A program made the position numbers and the translations under genes. From the NCBI GenBank assembly GCA_036172665.1, contig CM069877.1, positions 22,903,001-22,967,000 on the forward strand: a DNA stretch of 64,000 nt. The letters are read 5' to 3'. This document shows positions 38,154-50,638 of this stretch, in pieces. This stretch comes from Prosopocoilus inquinatus (lineage: Eukaryota; Arthropoda; Insecta; Coleoptera; Lucanidae). Every line of letters starts with the position of its first letter. Within the stretch, counting starts at the first letter, position 1. Under the pieces are notes generated by a model. It was not told the origin of the DNA. It searched no databases and worked only from the letters and a program-made list of their open reading frames with translations.

Positions 38154-41100
38154 TATTAGCGTTGTTCCTGTGATGTATCTAATCGATCCTTACTCATTTA
38201 TCATGTTATTTGGCGTTTCGATGGACTCCAGTAACTTTGATGTGAGATACGAAGTTCTCGGACGCAGCAGAAGATGGAAATAGTTTTAAATGAAACAACA
38301 CGCATTAGCGTTGTTCCTGTGCTGTATCTAATCGATCCTTACTTATCTATAAGGTTATTTGACGTTTCGATGGACTCCAGTAACTCTGATGTGAGATAGG
38401 ACGTTTTCGGACGCAGCAGAAGCTGGAAATAGTTTTAAACGAAACAACACGTATTAGCGTTGTTCCTGTGATGTATGTAATCGATCCTTACTCATCTATC
38501 ATGTTATTTGACGTTTGGATGGACTCCAGTAACTCTGATGTGAGATACAAAGTTCTCGGACGCAGCAGAAGCTGGAAATCGTTTCAAATGAAACAACACG
38601 CATTAGCGTTGTTCCTGTGATGTATCTAATCGATCCTTACTCATCTATCATGTTATTTGACGTTTCGATGGACTCTAGTTACTCTGATGTGAGATACGAA
38701 GTTTTTGGGCGCAGCAGGAGCTGGAAATAGTTTTAAACAAAGCAACACGTATTAGCTTTGTTCCTGTGATGTACCTAATCAATCCTTACTCATCTATCAT
38801 GTTATCTTATGTTTGGATGGACTCCAGTAACTCTGATGTGATATACAAAGTTTTTGGACGCAGCAGAAGCTGGAAATAGTTTTAAACGAAACAACACGCT
38901 TTAGCGTTGTTCCTGTGATGTATCTAATCGATTCTAACCCATCTATCATGTTATTTGGCGTTTCGATGGACTCCAGTAACTTTGATGTGAGATACGAAGT
39001 TCTCGGACGCAGCTGTAGCTGGAAATAGTTTTAAATGAAACAACACGTATTAGCGTTGTTCCTGTGATGTATCTAATCGATCCTTACTCATCTATCATGT
39101 TATTTTACGTTTGGATGAACTCCAGTAACTCTGATGTGAGATACAAAGTTTTTGGACGCAGCAGAAGCTGGAAACAGTTTTGAACGAAACAACACCTATT
39201 AGCGTTGTTCCTGTGATGTATCTAATCGATCCTTACTTATCTATCAGGTTATTTGACGTTTCGATGGACTCCAGTAACTCTGATGTGAGATACGACGTTT
39301 TCGGACGCAGCAGAAGCTGGAAATAGTTTTAAACGAAACAACACGTATTAGCGTTGTTCCTGTGATGTATGTAATCGATCCTTACTCATCTATCATGTTA
39401 TTTGACGTTTCGATGGACTCTAGTTACTCTGATGTGAGATACGAAGTTTTTGGGCGCAGCAGGAGCTGGAAGTAGTTTTAAACAAAGCAACACGTATTAG
39501 CGTTGTTCCTGTGATGTACCTAATCGATCCTTACTCATCTATCATGTTATTTGACGTTTGGATGGACTCCAGTAACTCTGATGTGAGATACAAAGTTCTC
39601 GGACGCAGCAGAAGCTGGAAATAGTTTTAAATGAAACAACACGCATTAGCGTTTTTCCTGTGATGTATCTAATCGATCCTTACTCATCTATCATGTTATT
39701 TGACGTTTCGATGGACTCTAGTAACTCTGATGTGAGATACGAAGTTTTTGGGCGCAGCAGGAGCTGGAAATAGTTTTAAACAAAGCAACACGTATTAGCG
39801 TTGTTCCTGTGATGTACCTAATCGATCCTTACTCATCTATCATGTTATTTTATGTTTGGATGGACTCCAGTAACTCTGATGTGAGATACAAAGTTTTTGG
39901 ACGCAGCAGAAGCTGGAAATAGTTTTGAACGAAACATCACGTATTAGCGTTATTCCTGTGATGTATCTAATCGATCCTTACTTAGCTACTATGTTATTTG
40001 ACGTTTCGATGGACTCCAGTAACTCTATGGTGAGATACGAAATTTTCGGACGCAGCAGAAGCTGGAAATAGTTTTAAACGAAACAACACGCATTAGCGTT
40101 GTTCCTGTGATGTATCTAATCGATCCTTACTCATCTATCATGTTATTTGGCGTTTCGATGGACTCCAGTAACTTTGATGTGAGATACGAAGTTCTCGGAC
40201 GCAGCTGTAGCTGGAAATAGTTTTAAATGAAACAACACGTATTAGCGTTGTTCCTGTGATGTATCTAATCGATCCTTACTCATCTATCATGTTATTTGCC
40301 GTTTCGATGGACTCCAGTAACTCTATGGTGAGATACGAAATTTTCGGACGCAGCAGAAGCTGGAAATAGTTTCAAACTAAACAACACGCATTAGCGTTGT
40401 TCCTGTGATGTATCTAATCGATCCTTACTCATCTATCATGTTATTTGGCGTTTCGATGGACTCCAGTAACTTTGATGTGAGATACGAAGTTCTCGGACGC
40501 AGCTGAAGCTAGAAATAGTTTTAAACGAAACAACACGCATTAGCGTTGTTCCTGTGCTGTATCTAATCGATCCTTACTTATCTATCAGGTTATTTGACGT
40601 TTCGATGGACTCCTGTAACTCTGATGTGAGATACGACGTTTTCGGACGCAGCAGAAGCTGGAAATAGTTTTAAACGAAACAACACGTATTAGCGTTGTTC
40701 CTGTGATGTATGTAATCGATCCTTACTCATCTATCATGTTATTTGACGTTTGGATGGACTCCAGTAACTCTGATGTGAGATACAATGTTCTCGGACGCAG
40801 CAGAAGATGGAAATAGTTTTAAATGAAACAACACGCATTAGCGTTGTTCCTGTGATGTATCTAATCGATCCTTACTCATCTATCATGTTATTTGACGTTT
40901 CGATGGACTCTAGTAACTCTGATGTGAGATACGAAGTTCTTGGACGCAGCAGGAGCTGGAAATAGTTTTAAACGAAACAACACGTATTAGCGTTGTTTCT
41001 GTGATGTATCTAATCGATCCTTACTCATCTATCATGTTATTTGGTGTTTCGATGGACTCCAGTAACTTTGATGTGAGATACAATGTTTTTGGACGCAGCA

Positions 41101-41568
41101 GAAGCTGGAAATAGTTTTGAACGAAACATCACGTATTAGCGTTGTTCCTGTGATGTATCTAATCGATCCTAACTCATCTATCATGTTATTTGGCGTTTCG
41201 ATGGACTCCAGTAACTTTGATGTGAGATACAAAGTTCTCGGACGCAGCAGAAGCTGGAAATAGTTTTAAACGAAACAACACGCTTTAGCGTTGTTCCTGT
41301 GATGTATCTAATCGATCCTAACTCATCTATCATGTTATTTGGCGTTTCGATGGACTCCAGTAACTTTGATGTGAGATACAAAGTTCTCGGACGCAGCAGA
41401 AGCTGGAAATAGTTTTAAATGAAACAACACGCATTAGCGTTGTTCCTGTGATGTATCTAATCGATCCTTACTCATCTATCATGTTATTTGACGTTTCGAT
41501 GGACCTCAGTAACTCTAATGTGAGATACGAAATTTTCGGACGCAGCAGAAGCTGGAAATAGTTTTAAA

Positions 41569-41577
41569 TGAAACACC
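41569..41577 (+). repeat. 146-bp monomer, single copy
   Basis: The only unpaired TGAAACACC copy. It corresponds to pair 3 with one monomer deleted, as shown by the offset change from 4,756 to 4,610. Confidence 0.95.
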
Positions 41578-42450
41578 TATTAGCGTTGTTCCTGTGATGT
41601 ATCTAATCGATCCTTACTCATTTATCATGTTATTTGGCGTTTCGATGGACTCCAGTAACTTTGATGTGAGATACGAAGTTCTCGGACGCAGCAGAAGATG
41701 GAAATAGTTTTAAATGAAACAACACGCATTAGCGTTGTTCCTGTGCTGTATCTAATCGATCCTTACTTATCTATCAGGTTATTTGACGTTTCGATGGACT
41801 CCAGTAACTCTGATGTGAGATAGGACGTTTTAGGACGCAGCAGAAGCTGGAAATAGTTTTAAAAGAAACAACACGTATTAACGTTGTTCCTGTGATGTAT
41901 GTAATCGATCCTTACTCATCTATCATGTTATTTGACGTTTGGATGGACTCCAGTAACTCTGATGTGAGATACAAAGTTCTCGGACGCAGCAGAAGCTGGA
42001 AATCGTTTCAAATGAAACAACACGCATTAGCGTTGTTCCTGTGATGTATCTAATCGATCCTTACTCATCTATCATGTTATTTGACGTTTCGATGGACTCT
42101 AGTTACTCTGATGTGAGATACGAAGTTTTTGGGCGCAGCAGGAGCTGGAAATAGTTTTAAACAAAGCAACACGTATTAGCGTTGTTCCTGTGATGTACCT
42201 AATCGATCCTTACTCATCTATCATGTTATCTTATGTTTGGATGGACTCCAGTAACTCTGATGTGATATACAAAGTTTTTGGACGCAGCAGAAGCTGGAAA
42301 TAGTTTTAAACGAAACAACACGCTTTAGCGTTGTTTCTGTGATGTATCTAATCGATTCTAACCCATCTATCATGTTATTTGGCGTTTCGATGGACTCCAG
42401 TAACTTTGATGTGAGATACGAAGTTCTCGGACGCAGCTGTAGCTGGAAAT

Positions 42451-43126
42451 AGTTTTAAATGAAACAACACGTATTAGCGTTGTTCCTGTGATGTATCTAA
42501 TCGATCCTTACTCATCTATCATGTTATTTTACGTTTGGATGGACTCCAGTAACTCTGATGTGAGATACAAAGTTTTTGGACGCAGCAGAAGCTGGAAACA
42601 GTTTTGAACGAAACAACACCTATTAGCGTTGTTCCTGTGATGTATCTAATCGATCCTTACTTATCTATCAGGTTATTTGACGTTTCGATGGACTCCAGTA
42701 ACTCTGATGTGAGATACGACGTTTTCGGACGCAGCAGAAGCTGGAAATAGTTTTAAACGAAACAACACGTATTAGCGTTGTTCCTGTGATGTATGTAATC
42801 GATCCTTACTCATCTATCATGTTATTTGACGTTACGATGGACTCTAGTTACTCTGATGTGAGATACGAAGTTTTTGGGCGCAGCAGGAGCTGGAAATAGT
42901 TTCAAACGAAACAACACGCATTAGCGTTGTTCCTGTGATGTATCTAATCGATCCTTACTCATCTATCATGTTATTTGGCGTTTCGATGGACTCCAGTAAC
43001 TTTGATGTGAGATACGAAGTTCTCGGACGCAGCTGAAGCTAGAAATAGTTTTAAACGAAACAAAACGCATTAGCGTTGTTCCTGTGCTGTATCTAATCGA
43101 TCCTTACTTATCTATCAGGTTATTTG
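42451..43126 (+). repeat. Satellite between blocks
   Basis: Ordinary 149-bp monomers. The order resembles 39,025-39,470 (TTTTACGTTTGG, then CACCTATTAG with GAAACAG, then GACGTTTTCGG), then jumps to the CAGCTGAAGCTAG / CTGTGCTG cassette near 43,030. Private changes are GACGTTACGATGG near 42,828 and ACAAAACGC near 43,060. Nothing other than satellite is seen. Confidence 0.8.
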
Positions 43127-43499
43127 ACGTTTCGATGGACTCCAGTAACTCTGATGTGAGATACGACGTTTTCGGACGCAGCAGAAGCTGGAAATAGTTT
43201 TAAACGAAACAACACGTATTAGCGTTGTTCCTGTGATGTATGTAATCGATCCTTACTCATCTATCATGTTATTTGACGTTTGGATGGACTCCAGTAACTC
43301 TGATGTGAGATACAATGTTCTCGGACGCAGCAGAAGCTGGAAATAGTTTTAAATGAAACAACACGCATTAGCGTTGTTGCTGTGATGTATGTAATCGATC
43401 CTTACTCATCTATCATGTTATTTGGCGTTTCGATGGACTCTAGTAACTCTGATGTGAGATACGAAGTTCTTGGACGCAGCAGGAGCTGGAAATAGTTTT

Positions 43500-43519
43500 A
43501 AAGGAAAAACCCGTATTAG
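43500..43519 (+). repeat. 148-bp monomer (AAAGGAAAAACCCG), copy 2
   Basis: Same clustered change as at 30,414. Together the two copies link the blocks 88 monomers apart. Confidence 0.9.
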
Positions 43520-44097
43520 CGTTGTTTCTGTGATGTATCTAATCGATCCTTACTCATCTATCATGTTATTTGGTGTTTCGATGGACTCCAGTAACTTTGA
43601 TGTGAGATACAAAGTTTTTGGACGCAGCAGAAGCTGGAAATAGTTTTGAACGAAACATCAGGTATTAGCGTTGTTCCTGTGATGTATCTAATCGATCCTT
43701 ACTTAGCTACTATGTTATTTGACGTTTCGATGGACTCCAGTAACTCTATGGTGAGATACGAAATTTTCGGACGCAGCAGAAGCTGGAAATAGTTTTAAAC
43801 GAAACAACACGCTTTAGCGTTGTTCCTGTGATGTATCTAATCGATCCTAACTCATCTATCATGTTATTTGGCGTTTCGATGGACTCCAGTAACTTTGATG
43901 TGAGATACAAAGTTCTCGGACGCAGCAGAAGCTGGAAATAGTTTTAAATGAAACAACACGCATTAGCGTTGTTCCTGTGATGTATCTAATCGATCCTTAC
44001 TCATCTATCATGTTATTTGACGTTTCGATGGACCTCAGTAACTCTAATGTGAGATACGAAATTTTCGGACGCAGCAGAAGCTGGAAATAGTTTTAAA

Positions 44098-44252
44098 TGA
44101 AACACCTATTAGCGTTGTTCCTGTGATGTATCTAATCGATCCTTACTCATCTATCATGTTATTTGACCTTTCGATGGACCTCAGTAACTCTAATGTGAGA
44201 TACGAAATTTTCGGACGCAGCAGAAGCTGGAAATAGTTTTAAATGAAACACC
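44098..44252 (+). repeat. 146-bp monomer pair, pair 5
   Basis: Sites at 44,098 and 44,244; counterpart of pair 1 at +13,086. Confidence 0.95.
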
Positions 44253-44884
44253 TATTAGCGTTGTTCCTGTGATGTATCTAATCGATCCTTACTCATCTAT
44301 CATGTTATTTGGCGTTTCGATGGACTCCAGTAACTTTGATGTGAGATACGAAGTTCTCGGACGCAGCAGAAGATGGAAATAGTTTTAAATGAAACAACAC
44401 GCATTAGCGTTGTTCCTGTGCTGTATCTAATCGATCCTTACTTATCTATCAGGTTATTTGACGTTTCGATGGACTCCAGTAACTCTGATGTGAGATAGGA
44501 TGTTTTCGGACGCAACAGAAGCTGGAAATAGTTTTAAACGAAACAACACGTATTAGCGTTGTTCCTGTGATGTATGTAATCGATCCTTACTCATCTATCA
44601 TGTTATTTGACGTTTGGATGGACTCCAGTAACTCTGATGTGAGATACAAAGTTCTCGGACGCAGCAGAAGCTGGAAATCGTTTTAAATGAAACAACACGC
44701 ATTAGCGTTGTTCCTGTGATGTATCTAATCGATCCTTACTCATCTATCATGTTATTTGACGTTTCGATGGACTCTAGTTACTCTGATGTGAGATACGAAG
44801 TTTTTGGGCGCAGCAGGAGCTGGAAATAGTTTCAAACAAAGCAACACGTATTAGCGTTGTTCCTGTGATGTACCTAATCGATCC

Positions 44885-44895
44885 TTACTCCATCT
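44885..44895 (+). repeat. 150-bp monomer (extra C)
   Basis: CTTACTCCATC replaces CTTACTCATC. It is unique in the window, and a sequencing or consensus error is possible. Confidence 0.85.
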
Positions 44896-46461
44896 ATCAT
44901 GTTATCTTATGTTTGGATGGACTCCAGTAACTCTGATGTGAGATACAAAGTTTTTGGACGCAGCAGAAGCTGGAAATAGTTTTAAACGAAACAACACGCT
45001 TTAGCGTTGTTCCTGTGATGTATCTAATCGATTCTAACCCATCTATCATGTTATTTGGCGTTTCGATGGACTCCAGTAACTTTGATGTGAGATACGAAGT
45101 TCTCGGACGCAGCTGTAGCTGGAAATAGTTTTAAATGAAACAACACGTATTAGCGTTGTTCCTGTGATGTATCTAATCGATCCTTACTCATCTATCATGT
45201 TATTTTACGTTTGGATGGACTCCAGTAACTCTGATGTGAGATACAAAGTTTTTGGACGCAGCAGAAGCTGGAAACAGTTTTGAACGAAACAACACCTATT
45301 AGCGTTGTTCCTGTGATGTATCTAATCGATCCTTACTCATCTATCATGTTATTTGACGTTTCGATGGACTCCAGTAACTCTGATGTGAGATACGAAGTTC
45401 TTGTACGCAGCAGGAGCTGGAAATAGTTTTAAATGAAACAACACCTATTAGCGTTGTTCCTGTGATGTATCTAATCGATCCTTACTCATCTATCATGTTA
45501 TTTGACCTTTCGATGGACTCCAGTAACTTTGATGTGAGATACGAAGTTCTCGGACGCAGCTGAAGCTAGAAATAGTTTTAAACGAAACAACACGCATTAG
45601 CGTTGTGCCTGTGCTGTATCTAATCGATCCTTACTTATCTATCAGGTTATTTGACGTTTCGATGGACTCCATTAACTCTGATGTGAGATACGACGTTTTC
45701 GGACGCAGCAGAAGCTGGAAATAGTTTTAAACGAAACAACACGTATTAGCGTTGTTCCTGTGATGTATGTAATCGATCCTTACTCATCTATCATGTTATT
45801 TGACGTTTGGATGGACTCCAGTAACTCTGATGTGAGATACAAAGTTTTTGGACGCAGCAGAAGCTGGAAATAGTTTTGAACGAAACAACACGCATTAGCT
45901 TTGTTCCTGTGCTTTATCTAATCGATCCTTACTTATCTATCAGGTTATTTGACGTTTCGATGGACTCCAGTAACTCTGATGTGAGATACGACGTTTTCGG
46001 ACGCAGCAGAAGCTGGAAATAGTTTTAAACGAAACAACACGTATTAGCGTTGTTCCTGTGATGTATGTAATCGATCCTTACTCATCTATCATGTTATTTG
46101 ACGTTTGGATGGACTCCAGTAACTCTGATGTGAGATACAAAGTTCTCGGACGCAGCAGAAGCTGGAAATCGTTTTAAATGAAACAACACGCATTAGCGTT
46201 GTTCCTGTGATGTATCTAATCGATCCTTACTCATCTGTCATGTTATTTGACGTTTCGATGGACTCTAGTAACTCTGATGTGAGATACGAAGTTTTTGGGC
46301 GCAGCAGGAGCTGGAAATAGTTTTAAACGAAACAACACGTATTAGCGTTGTTCCTGTGATGTATGTAATCGATCCTTACTCATCTATCATGTTATTTGAC
46401 GTTTGGATGGACTCCAGTAACTCTGATGTGAGATACAAAGTTCTCGGACGCAGCAGAAGCT

Positions 46462-46475
46462 GGAAAAATTAAATG
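46462..46475 (+). repeat. Second 146-bp variant (GGAAAAATTAAATG), site 1
   Basis: GGAAATAGTTTTAAATG is replaced by GGAAAAATTAAATG, a net loss of 3 bp by a complex change rather than a clean deletion. First of six copies, all in region 4. Confidence 0.95.
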
Positions 46476-47899
46476 AAACAACACGCATTAGCGTTGTTCC
46501 TGTGATGTACCTAATCGATCCTTACTCATCTATCATGTTATTTTATGTTTGGATGGACTCCAGTAACTCTGATGTGAGATACAAAGTTTTTGGACGCAGC
46601 AGAAGCTGGAAATAGTTTTGAACGAAACAACACCTATTAGCGTTGTTCCTGTGATGTATCTAATCGATCCTTACTCATCTATCATGTTATTTGACGTTTC
46701 GATGGACTCTAGTAACTCTGATGTGAGATACGAAGTTCTTGGACGCAGCAGGAGCTGGAAATAGTTTTAAATGAAACAACACGTATTAGCGTTGTTCCTG
46801 TGATGTACCTAATCGATCCTTACTCATCTATCATGTTATTTGACGTTTCGATGGACTCCAGTAACTCTATGGTGAGATACGAAATTTTCGGACGCAGCAG
46901 AAGCTGGAAATAGTTTTAAACGAAACAACACGCATTAGCGTTGTTCCTGTGATGTATCTAATCGATCCTTACTCATCTATCATGTTATTTGGCGTTTCGA
47001 TGGACTCCAGTAACTTTGATGTGAGATACGAAGTTCTCGGACGCAGCTGTAGCTGGAAATAGTTTTAAATGAAACAACACGTATTGGCGTTGTTCCTGTG
47101 ATGTATCTAATCGATCCTTACTCATCTGTCATGTTATTTGCCGTTTCGATGGACTCCAGTAACTCTATGGTGAGATACGAAATTTTCGGACGCAGCAGAA
47201 GCTGGAAATAGTTTCAAACGAAACAACACGCATTAGCGTTGTTCCTGTGATGTATCTAATCGATCCTTACTCATCTATCATGTTATTTGGCGTTTCGATG
47301 GACTCCAGTAACTTTGATGTGAGATACGAAGTTCTCGGACGCAGCTGAAGCTAGAAATAGTTTTAAACGAAACAACACGCATTAGCGTTGTTCCTGTGCT
47401 GTATCTAATCGATCCTTACTTATCTATCATGTTATTTGGCGTTTCGATGGACTCCAGTAACTTTGATGTGAGATACGAAATTTTCGGACGCAGCAGAAGC
47501 TGGAAATAGTTTTAAACGAAACAACACGCATTAGCGTTGTTCCTGTGATGTATCTAATTGATCCTTACTTATCTATCAGGTTATTTGACGTTTGGATGGA
47601 CTCCAGTAATTCTGATGTGAGATACAAAGTTCTCGGACGCAGCAGAAGATGGAAATAGTTTTAAATGAAACAACACGCATTAGCGTTGTTCCTGTGATGT
47701 ATCTAATCGATCCTTACTCATCTATCATGTTATTTGACGTTTCGATGGACTCTAGTAACTCTGATGTGAGATACGAAGTTCTTGAACGCAGCAGGAGCTG
47801 GAAATAGTTTTAAACGAAACAACACGTATTAGCGTTGTTTCTGTGATGTATCTAATCGATCCTTACTCATCTATCATGTTATTTGGTGTTTCGATGGAC

Positions 47900-49094
47900 T
47901 CCAGTAACTTTGATGTGAGATACAAAGTTTTTGGACGCAGCAGAAGCTGGAAATAGTTTTGAACGAAACATCACGTATTAGCGTTGTTCCTGTGATGTAT
48001 CTAATCGATCCTTACTTAGCTACTATGTTATTTGACGTTTCGATGGACTCCAGTAACTCTATGGTGAGATACGAAATTTTCGGACGCAGCAGAAGCTGGA
48101 AATAGTTATAAACGAAACAACACGCTTTAGCGTTGTTCCTGTGATGTATCTAATCGATCCTAACTCATCTATCATGTTATTTGGCGTTTCGATGGACTCC
48201 AGTAACTTTGATTTGAGATACAAAGTTCTCGGACGCAGCAGAAGCTGGAAATAGTTTTAAATGAAACAACACGCATTAGCGTTGTTCCTGTGATGTATCT
48301 AATCGATCCTTACTCATCTATCATGTTATTTGACGTTTCGATGGACCTCAGTAACTCTAATGTGAGATACGAAATTTTCGGACGCAGCAGAAGCTGGAAA
48401 TAGTTTTAAATGAAACACCTATTAGCGTTGTTCCTGTGATGTATCTAATCGATCCTTACTCATCTATCATGTTATTTGACCTTTCGATGGACCTCAGTAA
48501 CTCTAATGTGAGATACGAAATTTTCGGACGCAGCAGAAGCTGGAAATAGTTTTAAATGAAACACCTATTAGCGTTGTTCCTGTGATGTATCTAATCGATC
48601 CTTACTCATCTATCATGTTATTTATCGTTTCGATGGACTCCAGTAACTTTGATGTGAGATACGAAGTTCTCGGACGCAGCAGAAGATGGAAATAGTTTTA
48701 AATGAAACAACACGCATTAGCGTTGTTCCTGTGCTGTATCTAATCGATCCTTACTCATCTATCATGTTATTTGACGTTTCGATGGACTCTAGTTACTCTG
48801 ATGTGAGATACGAAGTTTTTGGGCGCAGCAGGAGCTGGAAATAGTTTTAAACAAAGCAACACGTATTAGCGTTGTTCCTGTGATGTACCTAATCGATCCT
48901 TACTCATCTATCATGTTATCTTATGTTTGGATGGACTCCAGTAACTCTGATGTGATATACAAAGTTTTTGGACGCAGCAGAAGCTGGAAATAGTTTTAAA
49001 CGAAACAACACGCTTTAGCGTTGTTCCTGTGATGTATCTAATCGATTCTAACCCATCTATCATGTTATTTGGCGTTTCGATGGACTCCAGTAAC
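47900..49094 (+). repeat. Block repeated at 58,758-59,952 (upstream copy)
   Basis: It matches 10,858 bp downstream, 73 monomers after indel correction. It contains a 146-bp monomer pair and then the TTATCTTATGTTTGG, GATATACAAAG and GATTCTAACCC subtypes. Differences are few: TTTATCGTTTCG near 48,622 against TTTGGTGTTTCG, and GATTTGAGATAC near 48,210. Confidence 0.8.
48411..48565 (+). repeat. 146-bp monomer pair, pair 6
   Basis: Sites at 48,411 and 48,557, in the block repeated at 58,758. Confidence 0.95.
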
Positions 49095-50624
49095 TTTGAT
49101 GTGAGATACGAAGTTCTCGGACGCAGCTGTAGCTGGAAATAGTTTTAAATGAAACAACACGTATTAGCGTTGTTTCTGTGATGTATCTAATCGATCCTTA
49201 CTCATCAATCATGTTATTTTACGTTTGGATGGACTCCAGTAACTCTGATGTGAGATACAAAGTTTTTGGACGCAGCAGAAGCTGGAAATAGTTTTGAACG
49301 AAACAACACCTATTAGCGTTGTTCCTGTGATGTATCTAATCGATCCTTACTCATCTATCATGTTATTTGACGTTCCGATGGACTCTAGTAACTCTGATGT
49401 GAGATACGAAGTTCTTGTACGCAGCAGGAGCTGGAAATAGTTTTAAATGAAACAACACGTATTAGCGTTGTTCCTGTGATGTATCTAATCGATCCTTACT
49501 CATCTATCATGTTATTTTACGTTTGGATGGACTCCAGTAACTCTGATGTGAGATACAAAGTTCTCGGACGCAGCAGAAGATGGAAATAGTTTTAAATGAA
49601 ACAACACGCATTAGCGTTGTTCCTGTGATGTATCTAATCGATCCTTACTCATCTATCATGTTATTTGACGTTTCGATGGACTCTAGTAACTCTGATGTGA
49701 GATACGAAGTTCTTGGACGCAGCAGGAGCTGGAAATAGTTTTAAACGAAACAACACGTATTAGCGTTGTTCCTGTGATGTATCTAATCGATCCTTACTTA
49801 GCTACTATGTTATTTGACGTTTCGATGTACTCCAGTAACTCTAATGTGAGATACGAAATTTTCGGACGCAGCAGAAGCTGGAAATAGTTTTAAACGAAAC
49901 AACAAGTATTAGCGTTGTTCCTGTGATGTATCTAATCGATCCTTACTTATCTATCGTGTTATTTGACCTTTCGATGGACTCCAGTAACTTTGATGTGAGA
50001 TACGAAGTTCTCGGACGCAGCTGAAGCTAGAAATAGTTTTAAACGAAACAACACGCATTAGCGTTGTGCCTGTGCTGTATCTAATCGATCCTTACTTATC
50101 TATCAGGTTATTTGACGTTTCGATGGACTCCAGTAACTCTGATGTGAGATACGACGTTTTCGGACGCAGCAGAAGCTGGAAATAGTTTTAAACGAAACAA
50201 CACGTATTAGCGTTGTTCCTGTGATGTATGTAATCGATCCTTACTCATCTATCATGTTATTTGACGTTTGGATGGACTCCAGTAACTCTGATGTGAGATA
50301 CAAAGTTCTCGGACGCAGCAGAAGCTGGAAATCGTTTTAAATGAAACAACACGCATTAGCGTTGTTCCTGTGATGTATCTAATCGATCCTTACTCATCTA
50401 TCATGTTATTTGACGTTTCGATGGACTCTAGTTACTCTGATGTGAGATACGAAGTTTTTGGGCGCAGCAGGAGCTGGAAATAGTTTTAAACGAAACAACA
50501 CGTATTAGCGTTGTTCCTGTGATGTATGTAATCGATCCTTACTCATCTATCATGTTTTTTGACGTTTGGATGGACTCCAGTAACTCTGATGTGAGATACA
50601 AAGTTCTCGGACGCAGCAGAAGCT

Positions 50625-50638
50625 GGAAAAATTAAATG
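50625..50638 (+). repeat. Second 146-bp variant, site 2
   Basis: Always preceded by ACAAAGTTCTCGG and followed by GATGTACCTAATCG. This copy is preceded by ATGTTTTTTGACG (near 50,552), a private T. Confidence 0.95.

Larger units (their letters stand above)
37839..42450 (+). repeat. 34-monomer HOR block, second copy, rearranged
   Basis: The offset to the first copy changes in whole-monomer steps. It is +5,054 up to about 39,850, +5,203 from 40,000 to 40,807 (one extra monomer), +4,756 from about 40,808 (three monomers lost) and +4,610 from about 41,570 (one 146-bp monomer lost). Shared rare markers hold throughout, such as CAAACTAAAC at 35,170 and 40,373 and ATACAATGTTTTTGG near 36,322 and 41,078. 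This shows repeated monomer gain and loss after duplication. Confidence 0.85.
43127..44796 (+). repeat. Distant copy of 30,041-31,710
   Basis: It matches at an offset of 13,086 bp, which equals 88 monomers after correcting for the intervening indels. Shared rare features are AAAGGAAAAACCCG (30,414 and 43,500), the 146-bp monomer pair, GACCTTTCGATGG beside it, and GATAGGATGTTTTCGGACGC followed by AACAG (near 31,406 and 44,492). The first copy's flanks are not carried along, so a block of about 11 monomers was copied or left in place while sequence between expanded. Confidence 0.8.
44797..47899 (+). repeat. Region 4 start: mixed-order monomers
   Basis: Satellite only. It holds a single-base insertion near 44,890 (CTTACTCCATC), the first GGAAAAATTAAATG 146-bp variant at 46,462, and the GTGCCTGTGCTG subtype near 45,606. 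A chimeric monomer lies near 47,346-47,460, where CTGAAGCTAG and CTGTGCTG run into ATCATGTTATTTGGCG instead of the usual ATCAGGTTATTTGACG. No single long duplicate covers the whole stretch. Confidence 0.75.

Noticed and set aside
44885..44895. Single-base gain as a biological marker
   Set aside because: It is unique, in a CTC/CCA context, and has no copy elsewhere; a consensus error cannot be excluded, so it is listed only as a length variant.
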